A DNA stretch of 64,000 nt from CAJQQK01 sp965224225. GTDB lineage: Bacteria; Pseudomonadota; Alphaproteobacteria; Rhizobiales; Hyphomicrobiaceae. Numbering within the stretch: the first letter of the stretch is position 1; the number at the start of each line of letters is the position of its first letter. The stretch lies in NCBI GenBank assembly GCA_965224225.1, contig CBDCZF010000031.1, forward strand, positions 385,728 to 449,727, read 5' to 3'. Positions 8,548 to 17,681 of this stretch are shown here, one piece after another. The translations under genes and the position numbers were made by a program. Below the pieces are notes generated by a model. It searched no databases. It was given only the letters and a program-made list of their open reading frames with translations, and was not told the DNA's origin.

Positions 8548-9692
8548 TTAGCCATCCTCCTGATGGAGTAATGGCAATGTCGTTGCAAAGGCATACGCGA
8601 CCAGAATTGGTACCCAAACCGCAACCCACGGGGCCACCAATCCAGCCACTCCAATTTGTCGGGACACTTCAACCATCAAGAAGAAGCCAATGCCCCCCAG
8701 AAATCCCAGCAACAACCATAGTCTGAACGCCCCCGGATCGGAATGACTTCAACGACACAGTACCTGCTAAAAGAACCATTAACGCGAGCAGGAAAGGCCG
8801 CGAGACAAGCAGCTGCTGAAATTGGATGTGGTAGGGGGCTGATTTGAGACCAGCACTGCTCGGCCAGATCGATGACAGTTGGCAGCTCCCAGAACGAAAG
8901 TGAACGAACCGAGCCCATGGCGTCCTGAACCCTGTCCGGTGACAGATAAGTGGGCACCGCATATCTTGCGAAGGGTCTGCGGCGGCTCGCCCGGGCGAAC
9001 CACCCAACCATCCTCGACAATCCAATGGCCATCTTGAAGGCGCGCACTTCTTGCCGTTGAATGCGTTCCTGACATAGCTTGTTGTTGCGAGTCGTATTGC
9101 AGGATCCGCACACGTGGATGAGTTGTACAGACCATTGTCGACTCGCACTGTCGCCGCCCAAATCACGGAAGGGCCGTCATTGCCGTCCTGGCGCATCCAC
9201 GGCAACCCGCTTTGTTGGCTCAAGAAAATCCGATGTCTTGCCGAACGTACCTCCGCGTAGCAGACGCTCAGCCTCGGCACGTGCCGTCGCTGCCAGCGGA
9301 TTATAGAGCGGCAACTGCGAACCATACCGATAACAAAGGCTGACAATGTGGCGCCGGGTGCCAGGAACTGCCATGCGCTCATGCCACCTGCGCGCATTAC
9401 GGCGAGTTCACTGCGAGCGGCTGAGCCCGACAAATGTTCCATATACTCCCGACCGAGCACTGCAAAGGTCAGCAGGATTTCCGAATAGGCCGGCAATCGC
9501 AGCAGTGTGATCCAAGGCAGCATCGGTAGCGAGGCTGGCGCCGCCATATTTGCCCGCCTGACGCAGCATTTCGACATGAAATCGATCATATAGATCAGCC
9601 CGGCACATAGCGAAGAACGCTCCGCCGATCGCCACGCGAACAGTAGCCGGAGCGCGATGTATCGGTTGACAGGGTGCCAGGTGGGACGTCAT
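8548..9692 (-). pseudogene. lptG: LPS export permease LptG, coding sequence interrupted by many frameshifts
   Basis: LptG pairs with LptF in the inner-membrane LptB2FG exporter. The ATG at 9692 (MTSHLAP) follows lptF by 58 bases. Reading then has to change frame repeatedly: RYIALRLLFA, AGKYGGASLATDAALDHT, SELAVMRAGGMSAWQFLAP, NPLAATARAEAERLL, VPTYLSPDRVQDAMGSVRS and SLKSFRSGGVQTMVVAG all lie in order but in different frames. The end LHQEDG followed by TAA at 8548-8550 is the usual LptG C-terminus. Total span (about 381 codons) matches an intact LptG. At least six indels are needed. An essential gene in this state next to intact lptF suggests sequence error, though true inactivation cannot be excluded. 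Confidence 0.85.
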
Positions 9693-9750
9693 GCTATCAG
9701 TAACGGCTGGCTTCAGTTCGGCTGGATTTGCGGTGCGTTCGGGCTCCACC

Positions 9751-10938
9751 TCAAGCCGCCGGGCGGCTGAGCCCAATGCGATTGCCAAGGGCTGTGACCT
9801 GATCTCCGAGCGCATCGAGCCAGGCGTTCGAAGACGTGCTCGAAGCCTGCGCCGGCTGCGGGTTCAGCAGCCACCACAAGCCCAGCCCGATACCGCTCAA
9901 CGGCACCATATAGATTAGTGGCGTCGCGCTTGCGCTCAGGACGACGATATTATTGGCAGCAAGACCGCCCAATCGAAAGCCGGCAGCGACGAAGAATCCG
10001 GACGCCGTTGCCGCAAATCGGTTCTGGCGTGTCGACTGCGCCTGACCGACGAAGGCGACGATGATCAGCACGAACATGAAGGGATAGAGCAGGCTGGCAA
10101 AGCGCTCATGCAACTCGGCGCGGAAGTGGCCGCGGTTGCGCTGATAGCTGGGCTCGTTCGGATCGGGGTTCACGAGTTCGGAAAAATAGCGCTCGCGCGG
10201 GCGCCAGACGTTGTGGTCGAGTTTGCGTTCGAAGCGCTCGAGATCGATGGCGTAGTGCGCAAATGTGAGCATTTCAGGCGGCTCGTCCAGCCGGCGCGCA
10301 CGCAGGATATGGCCGTTCGACATGGTCAGGAAACTCGAGCCACTGGCAAGCTTGGTCATGCGGCCGCTTTCGGCCAGGTATGTTATCGACTCATTTTCCT
10401 TGCGCGTGTCGTGCATCAGGATGCCCTCGAGCGTGCCGTCGTAGCGCCGATCGCGGATATGCACGACAACGCCCTTTTCGGGCGTCGAGAAGCGGCCCGG
10501 CAGCAGCACCTGAGTGAGCAGGTCGGAACGCACCTCGATGATCTTTTCACGCAACATGCGCAGCGACCAGGGCATGACGAAATGGTTCGACAACCCAAGT
10601 ACGATGGTGACGATGAGGGCAAGGTAGAGCAGGGGACGGGCAAGCCGCCAGGCACTGGCGCCTGATGCCGAAAGGATGATCAATTCACTGTCTGCATTGA
10701 GCCGGTTGATGACATGAATGGCTGCGATCATCAGCGCGACGGGCGCGATCAGCGCCATCAGTCCGGGCAGTGCCAATGTCGTGATCTGGATCAGGGTCAG
10801 GGTGTCCTGGCCCTTGGTGGTGACCAGCTTGAGCTGGCGCAGGGCGAGAGCGATCCAGACCACTGCGCTCAGCGACAGCAGGATAAGCACCATCGCCGAC
10901 AGCGTTTGGCGGAACACATATCTGGTGGTGATGTTCAT
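9751..10938 (-). CDS. lptF: LPS export permease LptF
   Basis: LptF is an inner-membrane subunit of the LptB2FG transporter that extracts LPS. The 395-residue protein has the expected arrangement of two N-terminal helices (MNITTRYVFRQTLSAMVLIL), a third before the large periplasmic jellyroll-like domain (about residues 130-265), and three C-terminal helices. The motif LNADSELIILSASGASAWRLA is characteristic of the LptF/LptG family. The start is taken at 10938 because the 58 upstream codons are hydrophilic and not family-like. It is the first gene of the minus-strand cluster lptF-lptG-lptD-surA-rsmA and is intact. It is divergent from pepA across about 200 bases. Confidence 0.93.
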   Translation of the reverse strand: MNITTRYVFRQTLSAMVLILLSLSAVVWIALALRQLKLVTTKGQDTLTLIQITTLALPGLMALIAPVALMIAAIHVINRLNADSELIILSASGASAWRLARPLLYLALIVTIVLGLSNHFVMPWSLRMLREKIIEVRSDLLTQVLLPGRFSTPEKGVVVHIRDRRYDGTLEGILMHDTRKENESITYLAESGRMTKLASGSSFLTMSNGHILRARRLDEPPEMLTFAHYAIDLERFERKLDHNVWRPRERYFSELVNPDPNEPSYQRNRGHFRAELHERFASLLYPFMFVLIIVAFVGQAQSTRQNRFAATASGFFVAAGFRLGGLAANNIVVLSASATPLIYMVPLSGIGLGLWWLLNPQPAQASSTSSNAWLDALGDQVTALGNRIGLSRPAA

Positions 10939-11140
10939 CCGTCCAATTGCTTCAGCCCGCCCCTGATCTTCAGCCCTCACACAGGACGATGGCCGAAATT
11001 CGGCTGCTTGTCGTCCCCGACTGTCGCGCGCCATCCGGTTGTTGCCTGCAGGAATCGAAAGATAAGTTGTGTTTGGCTTCAGAACCGATAGGTTTGGTTC
11101 GAATTCAGCCAACGAACAGCTTCAATAATCGGAGACCTCC

Positions 11141-12667
11141 ATGGGTGGTACGCCTACAATCGAGTTTGCCGGATTCGATGCGGAATTGCCCGCAACGAAC
11201 CTGCTGTTTGCGGCATCGTCCATGAAACTCGGTCGCGCAGCCGCCAAGATCAATCAGCAACTCGACGGCCAGCTTACAGCAGCAGGAGGCGTCGTCGATT
11301 TCAAGGGCCAGGCCAAGCGCCAGGTTTCGGTGCCGGCACCCACCGGCATGCCGGCCAAGCATTTCATCGTCGCGGGCCTCGGTGATGTCGACAAACTCGA
11401 GAGCAACGATTGGGTTCACGTCGGTGGCCGGGCGGCAGGGCTGCTCGCCGGGACGCGCAGTGAGACGGCCGCGATTGTCAGCGATGCCGGCGATGCCGCG
11501 CATAGTGCTGAAATTGCCGCCGACCTTGCGATGGGCGTCCTGCTGCGCCTCTACACGTTCGACAAATACAAGACCAAAAAGAAGAAAAACGGCAGTGATG
11601 ACGCGGGCAATGGCGAGGCCGACGCCAAGCTCAAGACAATCAAGATCCTGACCGCCAAGCCGGATGCCGCGCGTGAGGCTTTCGAGGCGAGCCAGGCCGT
11701 GGCCGAGGGCGTGCGCCTCGCGCGCGATCTGGTCAACGAGCCGGCCAACGTACTCGGGCCGATTGAATTTGCAGCTCGTTGCGAACTGCTGCGCGAGAAG
11801 GGTGTCGAGGTCGAGGTCCTCGATGTGCCGGCGCTCGAAGACCTCGAGATGGGCGCGCTGCTCGGTGTCGCCCAGGGCAGCGCCCGGCCGGCCCGCGTTG
11901 CCGTCATGCAGTGGCACGGCGCAAAGTCGAAGCGCACCAAGCCGTTGTGCTTCATCGGCAAGGGCGTGGTGTTCGATACCGGCGGCATCTCGATGAAACC
12001 GGCCGGCGGCATGGAGGACATGAAGGGCGATATGGGCGGGGCCGCCTGTGTCACGGGCCTGATGGCAGCCCTTGCCGGACGCAAGGCGGCGATCAACGCC
12101 GTCGGCATCGTCGGACTGGTCGAGAACATGCCCTCCGGCAAGGCCCAGCGCCCGGGTGATATCGTCACCTCGAAATCCGGCCAGACCATCGAGGTGATCA
12201 ACACCGATGCCGAAGGCCGGCTCGTGCTCTGCGATCTGCTCACCTACGCGCAGGAGCAATTCAATCCGCGCTTTATGATCAATCTGGCAACATTGACGGG
12301 CGCGATCATCATCTCGCTCGGCAAGGAGTATGCGGGCCTGTTCTCCAACGACGATAAGCTGGCCGGCGAGCTTTCCGAGGCAGGGGAGGCGACCGGCGAA
12401 AAGGTCTGGCGCATGCCATTGGCCAAGGCCTACGATGAAATGATCAACACGCCCAACGCCGACATGAAGAACATCGGCGGCCGCACGGCCGGCTCGATCA
12501 CCGCCGCACAGTTCCTGCAGCGCTTCGTCGATGACGTGCCGTGGGCACATCTCGATGTCGCGGGCGTCGCCATGGCCTCCGGCAAGAATGACATCAGCCG
12601 GACCTGGGCGTCGGGCTGGGGCGTCAGATTGCTCAATCAACTGGTCGCGTCGAAATATGAGCGCTGA
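11141..12667 (+). CDS. pepA: Leucyl aminopeptidase (M17)
   Basis: A cytosolic M17 metalloaminopeptidase that releases N-terminal residues from peptides, working as a hexamer with two metal ions per active site. It has 508 residues with an N-terminal macrodomain-like half and a C-terminal catalytic half. Seen motifs are GKGVVFDTGGISMKPAGGME (metal ligands and catalytic Lys), the diagnostic NTDAEGRLVL signature, and NIGGRTAGSITAAQFL. The start follows GGAGACC, a good ribosome binding site, 5-6 bases upstream of ATG. It is divergent from lptF, an arrangement common in alphaproteobacteria. A Lys-rich insertion (KYKTKKKKNG) lies at about residue 145. Confidence 0.95.
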   Translation: MGGTPTIEFAGFDAELPATNLLFAASSMKLGRAAAKINQQLDGQLTAAGGVVDFKGQAKRQVSVPAPTGMPAKHFIVAGLGDVDKLESNDWVHVGGRAAGLLAGTRSETAAIVSDAGDAAHSAEIAADLAMGVLLRLYTFDKYKTKKKKNGSDDAGNGEADAKLKTIKILTAKPDAAREAFEASQAVAEGVRLARDLVNEPANVLGPIEFAARCELLREKGVEVEVLDVPALEDLEMGALLGVAQGSARPARVAVMQWHGAKSKRTKPLCFIGKGVVFDTGGISMKPAGGMEDMKGDMGGAACVTGLMAALAGRKAAINAVGIVGLVENMPSGKAQRPGDIVTSKSGQTIEVINTDAEGRLVLCDLLTYAQEQFNPRFMINLATLTGAIIISLGKEYAGLFSNDDKLAGELSEAGEATGEKVWRMPLAKAYDEMINTPNADMKNIGGRTAGSITAAQFLQRFVDDVPWAHLDVAGVAMASGKNDISRTWASGWGVRLLNQLVASKYER

Positions 12668-12792
12668 ATGACCGTGGAACGTTAATCTGTTGGTAATTCC
12701 AACTGATAGATCGATTGTTTTCCATAATATACATTACGCGAAGAGCCGATTTTGTGTGATGGCCTGAGAACCGGATCAAAGGTGATCGAAGA

Positions 12793-13695
12793 ATGAGCGA
12801 ACTCCGGCCATCCGATCTCACGGCGCAAGACATCGTTGCTGCGCCGCGCGCCGAAATCGGCACACTGCTTGCCATCATGGCCGCCCTGCGCCATCCCGAA
12901 ACGGGTTGCCCGTGGGATATCGAGCAGACGTTCCAGACCATCGCCCCCTACACCATCGAGGAAGCCTACGAGGTCGGCGATGCAATCCTGCGGAGTGACC
13001 TGGCCGACCTCAAAGAGGAACTCGGCGACCTGCTCCTGCAAGTTGTTTATCACGCGCGCATAGCTGAGGAACTCGGCTCATTTTCATTTGCTGACATCGT
13101 CGACGGCATTTCCTCCAAGATGATCCGCCGCCATCCGCACGTGTTCGGCTCGGAAGAAGAACGGCGCGCAGGTGTCGAACCCGGCTTCTGGGAACGCATC
13201 AAGGCCGAGGAGAAGGCCGGGCGCGCTGCCGAGCGTGAGCGCTTTGGCCCTGGCAGCGATAATAACGCGGCGCAGGACGATACGGACGGTTTGCTCGACG
13301 AGGTACCGGCCAACCTCCCTCCCCTCGCCCAGGCCGTCAAGTTGCAGCGCAAAGCTGCCCGTGTCGGCTTCGACTGGCCATCGTTGACGCCGGTGCTCGC
13401 AAAATTGCGCGAGGAACTCGGTGAACTCGACGAAGCGGTCGCCAGCGCCAACCAGCAGGCGGTCGCTGACGAGTTTGGCGACTTGCTGTTCGTGATGGCC
13501 AACGTTGCGCGCCACCTGAAGGTCGACCCGGCCGCCGCCCTACAGACCACCAACGTCAAATTCCGCCGCCGCTTCGCCCGCGTCGAAGCCCTGCTCGCAG
13601 CGTCAGGACGCAGTGCTGAAGAGGCGACGCTGGAAGAGATGGATACGCTCTGGGATCAGGCTAAATTGGAGGAGCGCACAACCGACAACGGATGA
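12793..13695 (+). CDS. mazG: Nucleoside triphosphate pyrophosphohydrolase MazG
   Basis: MazG hydrolyses NTPs and dNTPs to the monophosphates and may clear damaged nucleotides or lower ppGpp. The 300-residue protein has two MazG domains. The first includes LRHPETGCPWDIEQTF and the metal-binding EEAYEVGDAI...LKEELGDLLLQVVYH. The second includes KLREELGELDEAVA and VADEFGDLLFVMANVARHL. It is slightly longer than E. coli MazG (263) because of an acidic insert between the domains. An AT-rich stretch just upstream (12690-12740) likely holds the promoter. The stop overlaps the next gene's ATG as ATGA, so the two are translationally coupled. Confidence 0.94.
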   Translation: MSELRPSDLTAQDIVAAPRAEIGTLLAIMAALRHPETGCPWDIEQTFQTIAPYTIEEAYEVGDAILRSDLADLKEELGDLLLQVVYHARIAEELGSFSFADIVDGISSKMIRRHPHVFGSEEERRAGVEPGFWERIKAEEKAGRAAERERFGPGSDNNAAQDDTDGLLDEVPANLPPLAQAVKLQRKAARVGFDWPSLTPVLAKLREELGELDEAVASANQQAVADEFGDLLFVMANVARHLKVDPAAALQTTNVKFRRRFARVEALLAASGRSAEEATLEEMDTLWDQAKLEERTTDNG

Positions 13696-14858
13696 AGGCC
13701 ATGACCAAAGACGCAGTTGCCGATGATTTCCACAGCCCCGAATTAGCGGCTGCCCGCCAGAACCGTCTGATGCTTGGCCTCTTCCTGCCTCTACAGTCGG
13801 GCGCCTGGAGCCCATCGCTCGCACCGCGCGAGACGTCGTGGACGTTCGACTACAACGCGCAGTGCGCGCGCCTCGCCGAAGACTTCGGGTTCGACCTTGT
13901 CTTTGGCCTCGCGCAATGGATGGGCAAAGGCGGTTACGGCGGCGAGATGGCCTTTCGCGAACTCTCGACCGACCCATTGATTGTCACCGCCGGACTTGCT
14001 GCCGTTACCCGAAGGCTCATCCTGATATCGACCGTGCACGTGCTCTACGGTTGGCATCCCCTGCACCTCGCCAAGTTCGGCGCGACGATCGACAGCATGA
14101 GCAATGGGCGCTGGGGGCTCAATGTCGTCACCGGCTACAAGCAAAGCGAATTCGAGATGTTCGGTCTGGCGCCGATCGAGCATGACCGGCGCTACGAGAT
14201 GGCCGACGAGTTCACGACCTTGCTCAAGGCGCTCTGGCAATCACCGGACAATCTCGATTTCGAAGGTGCCTACTGGCAGGCCCGCCAGGCCTTCGTGGCA
14301 CCGAAGCCGGTGAACGGGCGCTGCATCCTGGTCAACGCCGCCTCATCTCCGGCCGGCCTCGAATATGCGACCCGTCATTCGGATCTGATCTTCATTACCT
14401 CGCCCGCCGGCGCCGACCTAGAGAGCGCATGCGAAGCGCTGCCGGCCCACAATGCTCGCATCAAAGCGCTGGCGCAGGCCGCCGGCCGCGACATCGCGAC
14501 GATCATCAACCCGCACGTTATCTGCCGTGAAACCGAAGCCGAGGCCCGCGCCCAGTACCAGGCGATCCTCGATCAGCAGGACCCTGTCGCTGCGGACAAT
14601 TTCTACGCCACGTTTGCCGGCGGCGATCAAAGTTCCTGGAAGGCAAACACCCGCGAGCAATGGGTGGTCGGCGGCAACGTCCATATTGTCGGCACGCCGG
14701 AGCAGGTGGTTAACGCCTTCATGCGCCTGGCCGACGCCGGCTGCGACGGTGTGCAGGTCAACTTCTACGACTTCCTGCCGGATTTGCAGTACTTCGGTGA
14801 ACGGGTGGTGCCGTTGATGCGGGAGGCGGGCTTGAGGGTTGGAGAGGCGGGCAGGTGA
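13692..14858 (+). CDS. LLM-class flavin-dependent monooxygenase (SfnG/RutA-like)
   Basis: A luciferase-like (TIM-barrel) FMN-dependent monooxygenase of 388 residues. Family features seen are ARLAEDFGFDLVFGLAQW, TAGLAAVTRRLILISTVHVL, the FMN-phosphate region IDSMSNGRWGLNVVTGYKQSEFEMFG and the C-terminal GVQVNFYDFL. Length and motif order fit the dimethylsulfone monooxygenase (SfnG) and pyrimidine monooxygenase (RutA) branch, which use FMNH2 supplied by a separate reductase. No reductase, sulfonate or pyrimidine genes lie nearby, so the substrate stays open. The ATG overlaps the mazG stop; a second ATG at 13701 is also possible. Confidence 0.85.
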   Translation: MKAMTKDAVADDFHSPELAAARQNRLMLGLFLPLQSGAWSPSLAPRETSWTFDYNAQCARLAEDFGFDLVFGLAQWMGKGGYGGEMAFRELSTDPLIVTAGLAAVTRRLILISTVHVLYGWHPLHLAKFGATIDSMSNGRWGLNVVTGYKQSEFEMFGLAPIEHDRRYEMADEFTTLLKALWQSPDNLDFEGAYWQARQAFVAPKPVNGRCILVNAASSPAGLEYATRHSDLIFITSPAGADLESACEALPAHNARIKALAQAAGRDIATIINPHVICRETEAEARAQYQAILDQQDPVAADNFYATFAGGDQSSWKANTREQWVVGGNVHIVGTPEQVVNAFMRLADAGCDGVQVNFYDFLPDLQYFGERVVPLMREAGLRVGEAGR

Positions 14859-14993
14859 TCGAACAGGTGCTTGTGATAGCGATAGTGAAAAACACTTTTG
14901 GCGATGCAGGGGTGTGTCGGCGAACCGGCGGCCGCATGGACGATGGTATGTTATTGCCCTTGAAACAAGATGGAACCAGATAGAGTTTGTCCG

Positions 14994-15715
14994 ATGTCAT
15001 CTACGGATATTGAGCAACACGTTTCGGCATGGTCGAACCACCGCAATTCCAGCCCGCAGCTGAGCGCATTATCTTGGGCGATCCACTTACTTCTTCTGAT
15101 TCCGGCCGTCGCCGTGCTCGTCATCGCCGTGTTTCAGTCAGCAGTGCCGATAGCCTATTTGATGAAGGATACGCTTCGAATTGCTGCGAGGTATACTACG
15201 GTGCGATTTCGAATATCGGCATTCTGCTATGGTGTGTCACGTCAGCTGTCTGCCTGTTCGCAGCGCTCATTCTGTGGCTGGAACGAGACAAATCGAGGTA
15301 TGCCCGCCGGCTGATGCCGGCTCTCTTTGCGGCCGGCCTGTTCAATGGCTGGATGACGCTGGATGATATGTTTCTGCTCCACGAGCGAATACTGCCCGCA
15401 CTCGGCATTCCACAAGTCGTCGTGTATGCCACGTACGCATTATTGACCGTATTCTATCTGATCGGTGCCAGACACTTCATCCTTTCCGGACCGTTGTCGA
15501 CATGCGTCATGGCCATAGGTTTGCTGTCGCTAAGTGTCGTTTTCGATGTCTTCGAGACCGATAGTTACCTGAACGTGTTAATCGAAGATGGCGCAAAGTT
15601 CCTCGGCATTGCCGCCTGGACGGTCTTTCACGTTTTGGCAGCTATCGTTGTCGTGCACAGTTTGTCGAAGAACGGTTTCGGCGACGAAGTTCATTCGGAG
15701 ACAGTAAACCGATAA
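14994..15715 (+). pseudogene. Small multi-helix membrane protein of unknown function, frameshifted
   Basis: Two overlapping frames together make one membrane protein. The first runs from ATG at 14994 (MSSTDIEQHVSAWSNHRN) through a helix at about residues 24-46 to about 15170. The second continues from about 15175 with EVYYGAISNIGILLWCVTSA to a stop at 15713-15715. The second part has five to six helices and the segment GWMTLDDMFLLHER. A single indel between about 15162 and 15190 would join them into a protein of roughly 240 residues. I do not recognise a named family. It stands alone, convergent with hflX. Whether the break is real or a sequence error cannot be decided here. Confidence 0.6.
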
Positions 15716-15753
15716 CTTCCGAGGAATTTTATCAGAGTGCATGCTTCGTGGCT

Positions 15754-17082
15754 CTAATGCTCCGCCGCTAGCCCCGCAGCCTCGAGCTTGTGCAGTAGCT
15801 GGCCGTGTTTGGCTTTCGATATGCGTATCTCAAGGCGGGCATCACCCGTTTTATCGCACATTGCACTTTCGAGCACCGTGGCGTGCTCATGGAGCCAGTG
15901 ACGAAGGCGCCCGGCAGACGGGGGCAACTCAAGCGTCAAGGTGACGTCATCGGCACCAATGAGCGCATCGATACGTTGCACGAGCGTATCGAGGCCTTCA
16001 CCCGTCAGCGCAGATGTGAGAACGGGCTCGTTGCCGCTCGAAACGGCGCGCCTGCGTTCGGCCTCGATATCGGCTGCGTCCGGCGGTTCGACCAGGTCGA
16101 TCTTGTTCCAGATTTCGATGATTGGCGGCCTTGATGCGCCTTCGTCGTTCCCGGCGTCCTTGAACAGCTCATCGAGCACCTGCTCGACGTCGCGGCGCTG
16201 GGCCTCGCGTTCGGGGTGCGAGATGTCGCGTACGTGCAGGATGACGTTGGCTGCGATCACCTCCTCGAGCGTTGCCCGGAAGGCTGCAACCAGCATCGTC
16301 GGCAAGTCGGAGATGAAGCCGACAGTGTCCGACAGGATGACGCGCCGACCGCTCGGCAATTCACGCTCGCGCATGGTCGGATCGAGGGTGGCAAACACCT
16401 GGTCCTGTGAGAGGACATCCGAGCCTGTCAGGGCGTTGAACAATGTTGACTTGCCGGCGTTGGTGTAGCCGACGATGGCGCAAACGGGATAGGGCACCTT
16501 GGCGCGGCCGGAGCGGTGTAGCGCGCGCGTGCGCTTGACCTTGGCAAGCTCGCCCTGGAGCTTCTCGATACGCTCGCGCAGCAGCCGGCGGTCGGTCTCG
16601 ATCTGGGTTTCGCCAGGCCCGCCAAGGAAGCCGAAGCCGCCGCGCTGGCGCTCGAGGTGGGTCCAACTGCGGACCAGACGTGAGCGCTGGAAGGTCAGGT
16701 GAGCCAGTTCGACTTGTAGCCGCCCTTCCCGGGTGCGTGCCCGTGCCCCGAAAATTTCGAGAATGAGGCCCGTGCGATCGAGCACTTTCGTCTGCCACTC
16801 GCGCTCAAGGTTGCGCTGCTGGATCGGCGTCAGGGCATGGTCGACGATGACGAGGCCCGCGCCGCATTCCTTTATCCGCTCGCCCAGTTCTTCGACCTTG
16901 CCGCTGCCGAACAAGGTCGCTGGGCGTGGCTTGGCCAGGCGCACGACTTCGTTCGAGCGCACATCGAGTTCGATGGCCTCGGCGAGGCCGACGGCCTCGC
17001 TCAGGCGATCGGCGACACTGTGGGTCTGGCGTTGTTGTTCGGCGCTGGCCTGCCCACTGCCGAGATCCGGGACGAGCACCAT
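15754..17082 (-). CDS. hflX: GTPase HflX
   Basis: HflX is a ribosome-binding GTPase that splits stalled or stressed 70S ribosomes. The 442-residue protein has the HflX N-terminal domain (PATLFGSGKVEEL, VIVDHALTPIQQRNLERE, RTGLILEIFGARARTREGR). A coiled coil and the glycine-rich FGFLGGPGETQIETDRR follow. The G domain has P-loop GYTNAGKSTLFNAL, DTVGFISDLP (G3) and NKIDLV (G4). The C-terminus is typical of proteobacterial HflX. It lies 90 bases after hfq on the same strand, the conserved hfq-hflX pairing. The exact start could be upstream of 17082. Confidence 0.95.
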   Translation of the reverse strand: MVLVPDLGSGQASAEQQRQTHSVADRLSEAVGLAEAIELDVRSNEVVRLAKPRPATLFGSGKVEELGERIKECGAGLVIVDHALTPIQQRNLEREWQTKVLDRTGLILEIFGARARTREGRLQVELAHLTFQRSRLVRSWTHLERQRGGFGFLGGPGETQIETDRRLLRERIEKLQGELAKVKRTRALHRSGRAKVPYPVCAIVGYTNAGKSTLFNALTGSDVLSQDQVFATLDPTMRERELPSGRRVILSDTVGFISDLPTMLVAAFRATLEEVIAANVILHVRDISHPEREAQRRDVEQVLDELFKDAGNDEGASRPPIIEIWNKIDLVEPPDAADIEAERRRAVSSGNEPVLTSALTGEGLDTLVQRIDALIGADDVTLTLELPPSAGRLRHWLHEHATVLESAMCDKTGDARLEIRISKAKHGQLLHKLEAAGLAAEH

Positions 17083-17172
17083 AGCTGCAACCGGCGAGCG
17101 CTCGGGCTCCGGGCCGGCCTCCGGCCACTTCTCCAGGTCAAAGGGATGCTCGTCAGATCGCTCTATGCGGGC

Positions 17173-17418
17173 TCACTCCTCGGTCTCTTCGGCATCCATC
17201 AGATTGACGGGCTGGCTCGGCATGATCGTCGAGATCGCGTGCTTGTAGACCAACTGCGAATGCCCGTCGCGGCGTAGTTGAACGCAGAAATTGTCGAACC
17301 AGGTCACTATGCCCTGCAATTTGACGCCGTTCATCAGGAAGATGGTCAACGGGATTTTTTGTTTGCGGACATGGTTCAGGAATTTGTCCTGCAGGCTCTG
17401 TTGGCGCTCTGATGGCAT
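17173..17418 (-). CDS. hfq: RNA chaperone Hfq
   Basis: Hfq is a hexameric Sm-like protein that pairs small RNAs with mRNAs. The Sm1 motif is in KQKIPLTIFLMNGVKLQGIV and Sm2 is YKHAISTIMP; RRDGHSQLVYKHAIS is the conserved block. The start is set at 17418 (MPSERQQSLQDKFLN), giving 81 residues, the usual alphaproteobacterial size. The 33 codons upstream are low-complexity and not family-like. It precedes hflX and follows, across about 260 bases, a divergent-sense gap after the aminotransferase gene. Confidence 0.96.
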   Translation of the reverse strand: MPSERQQSLQDKFLNHVRKQKIPLTIFLMNGVKLQGIVTWFDNFCVQLRRDGHSQLVYKHAISTIMPSQPVNLMDAEETEE

Positions 17419-17553
17419 CTCGTTTTTCCGATTATTCTTCTTGGTTTTCGGGGCTCTTGTTGTCGGGCTTTGCTCTTGTTGTCTGGGCTTTGCAGCATCT
17501 TGACGAAAAGTTGCCAAGGCACCGTTGCAACAGCGATTTTTGGCCCTTTTGTG

Positions 17554-17580
17554 GATCTACTAGCATAGCGTGCGCGTCAA
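17554..17580 (-). promoter_or_regulatory. Candidate sigma70-type promoter upstream of hfq
   Basis: On the minus strand TTGACG (17575-17580) is followed after 15 bases by TAGATC (17554-17559), about 135 bases before the hfq start. The -35 matches five of six consensus bases, but the spacer is short and the -10 is weak, so this is only a candidate. Confidence 0.25.
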
Positions 17581-17681
17581 CGTAACATATATGCCGCAGT
17601 TTACGTATGTCCGCGTTGTCAGCGAACCAATAGATCTTCAGTAGCAGGCTTTTGCTGATTCGTCGTGCCGGACCAACGGTT

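Noticed and set aside
11105..12640. A 511-codon open frame on the minus strand opposite pepA
   Set aside because: It lies fully antisense to pepA, whose M17 motifs are unmistakable. The antisense translation is rich in His and Asp with no recognisable domain.
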